Shown piece by piece: positions 5,225 through 5,788 of a stretch of 5,788 nt of DNA. The notes under the pieces were generated by a model. The model made no database searches. It had not been told where the DNA came from and saw only the letters and a program-made list of their open reading frames with translations. This DNA comes from an uncultured Clostridia bacterium (GTDB taxonomy: Bacteria > Bacillota > Clostridia > Christensenellales > Borkfalkiaceae), in NCBI GenBank assembly GCA_934254755.1, contig CAKQMM010000083.1, positions 1 through 5,788 on the forward strand, written 5' to 3'. The first letter of the stretch is position 1; each line of letters starts with the position of its first letter. Both the position numbers and the translations under genes were made by a program.

Positions 5225-5788
5225 TCACCAAACGCCTCCTTCCTCTTTTTTTATAAAATAAATTATGGTTTTAACAAGTTTTTTGGCGTCTAACGGCTTT
5301 GTAACGCACCCGCTCATCCCAGCTTCTTTTATTCGCTCTTCGTCGTCGTAAAAGGCGTTTGCGGTCATTGCGATAATAGGAACCGAAGCGGCGTCCTCCC
5401 GACCCGAAAGCCTTATTTCACGCGCGGCTTCCAGCCCGTCTTTTACGGGCATTACAACGTCCATAACCACCGCGTCGAAAAATCCGGGGGCTTTTGCAAG
5501 GAATTTGTTTACCCCTTCCTCTCCGTTTCTCGCACTAACGACGTCTGCGCCCGCGGTTTTAAGCATAAATTCCGCGATTTCGAGATTAAGGTCGTTATCC
5601 TCTACGACGAGCACGTTATATCCGACAAGCGGCTCTTTACTCTCTTCTTCGGTCAAAACGGGGGCAACCGTTGCAAGGCAAAAGGGTAATTTTACGACAA
5701 AAGTCGTGCCGACGCCCTTTTGAGATTCCGCGTCAATCGTTCCGCCCATTTTTTCAACCGCTTTTTTGACTATGGCAAGACCCAAGCC
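5225..5788 (-). CDS. Hybrid sensor histidine kinase, C-terminal part (ATPase end plus receiver), cut by window edge
   Basis: The reading frame is open to the window edge, so this is the last 187 codons of a larger gene; residues here are counted from the edge. It starts inside the kinase ATP-binding domain: GLGLAIVKKAVEKMGG (1-16) is the G2 box, and GVGTTFVVKLPF (25-36) the terminal strand. A linker follows, then a complete receiver domain (about 57-183). It shows the acidic pair E63-D64, phospho-acceptor D110 in VVMDVVMPVKDG, T142 in AMTANAF and K164 in TKP. The organisation is that of a hybrid kinase in which the phosphoryl group moves from the kinase His to D110 and then to the Hpt protein encoded just downstream. 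The sensor and dimerisation domains lie outside the window, so the stimulus cannot be inferred. Confidence -1.
   Translation of the reverse strand, partial: GLGLAIVKKAVEKMGGTIDAESQKGVGTTFVVKLPFCLATVAPVLTEEESKEPLVGYNVLVVEDNDLNLEIAEFMLKTAGADVVSARNGEEGVNKFLAKAPGFFDAVVMDVVMPVKDGLEAAREIRLSGREDAASVPIIAMTANAFYDDEERIKEAGMSGCVTKPLDAKKLVKTIIYFIKKEEGGVW

Noticed and set aside
675..5723. Plus-strand open frames across the window
   Set aside because: All lie opposite well-supported minus-strand genes or in their spacers, lack ribosome sites and show no recognisable protein motifs.
5225..5785. A TTG start at 5783-5785 giving a stand-alone receiver protein
   Set aside because: The frame stays open to the window edge and the TTG lies inside GLGLAIVK, the G2 box of a kinase ATPase domain, so it is an internal codon of a hybrid kinase.

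Overview
The window looks like chromosomal DNA from an uncultured, moderately AT-rich member of the Firmicutes, probably Clostridia. This is inferred from AGGAG-type ribosome binding sites, a clostridial-style DinB (GIDECWL rather than SIDEAYL), a FPFFPDD-type VTT membrane protein and an RsgI-like anti-sigma factor. All seven genes lie on the minus strand, so transcription runs from high to low coordinates. I see no mobile element, CRISPR array, tRNA or rRNA.

Region 1 (5788 to about 4710) is the end of a signalling operon. It holds the C-terminus of a hybrid sensor histidine kinase (kinase ATPase tail plus receiver domain, cut by the window edge), then a separate Hpt phosphotransfer protein 6 nt downstream. 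A long hairpin with a T7 tract closes the unit. Region 2 (about 4650 to 4154) is rnhA (RNase HI) with its own sigma-A-type promoter.

Region 3 (4140 to 1367) is the most interesting part: an ECF sigma factor, a 14-nt-overlapping membrane anti-sigma factor with an RsgI-like extracellular domain, and a predicted lipoprotein of unknown function. A 35-nt sequence (32 of 35 identical) lies upstream of both the sigma gene and the lipoprotein gene. It has the layout of an ECF promoter (-35-like GTGAGAAT, -10-like CGTATA). The simplest reading is an autoregulated envelope-stress module: the sigma factor drives its own operon and, from a second copy of the promoter, the lipoprotein. The anti-sigma factor carries the Asn-Pro-Ser motif at which RsgI proteins self-cleave, so signal release by cleavage and extracellular domain removal is plausible.

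Region 4 (1258 to 1) holds a TVP38/TMEM64-type (VTT domain) membrane protein and, 17 nt further, the first 107 codons of a Y-family DNA polymerase (DinB). Neither has a convincing promoter of its own, so read-through from the lipoprotein gene is possible but unproven. No gene-free stretch exceeds 300 bases; the largest gap (4592-4858, 267 nt) holds the rnhA promoter and the terminator hairpin.
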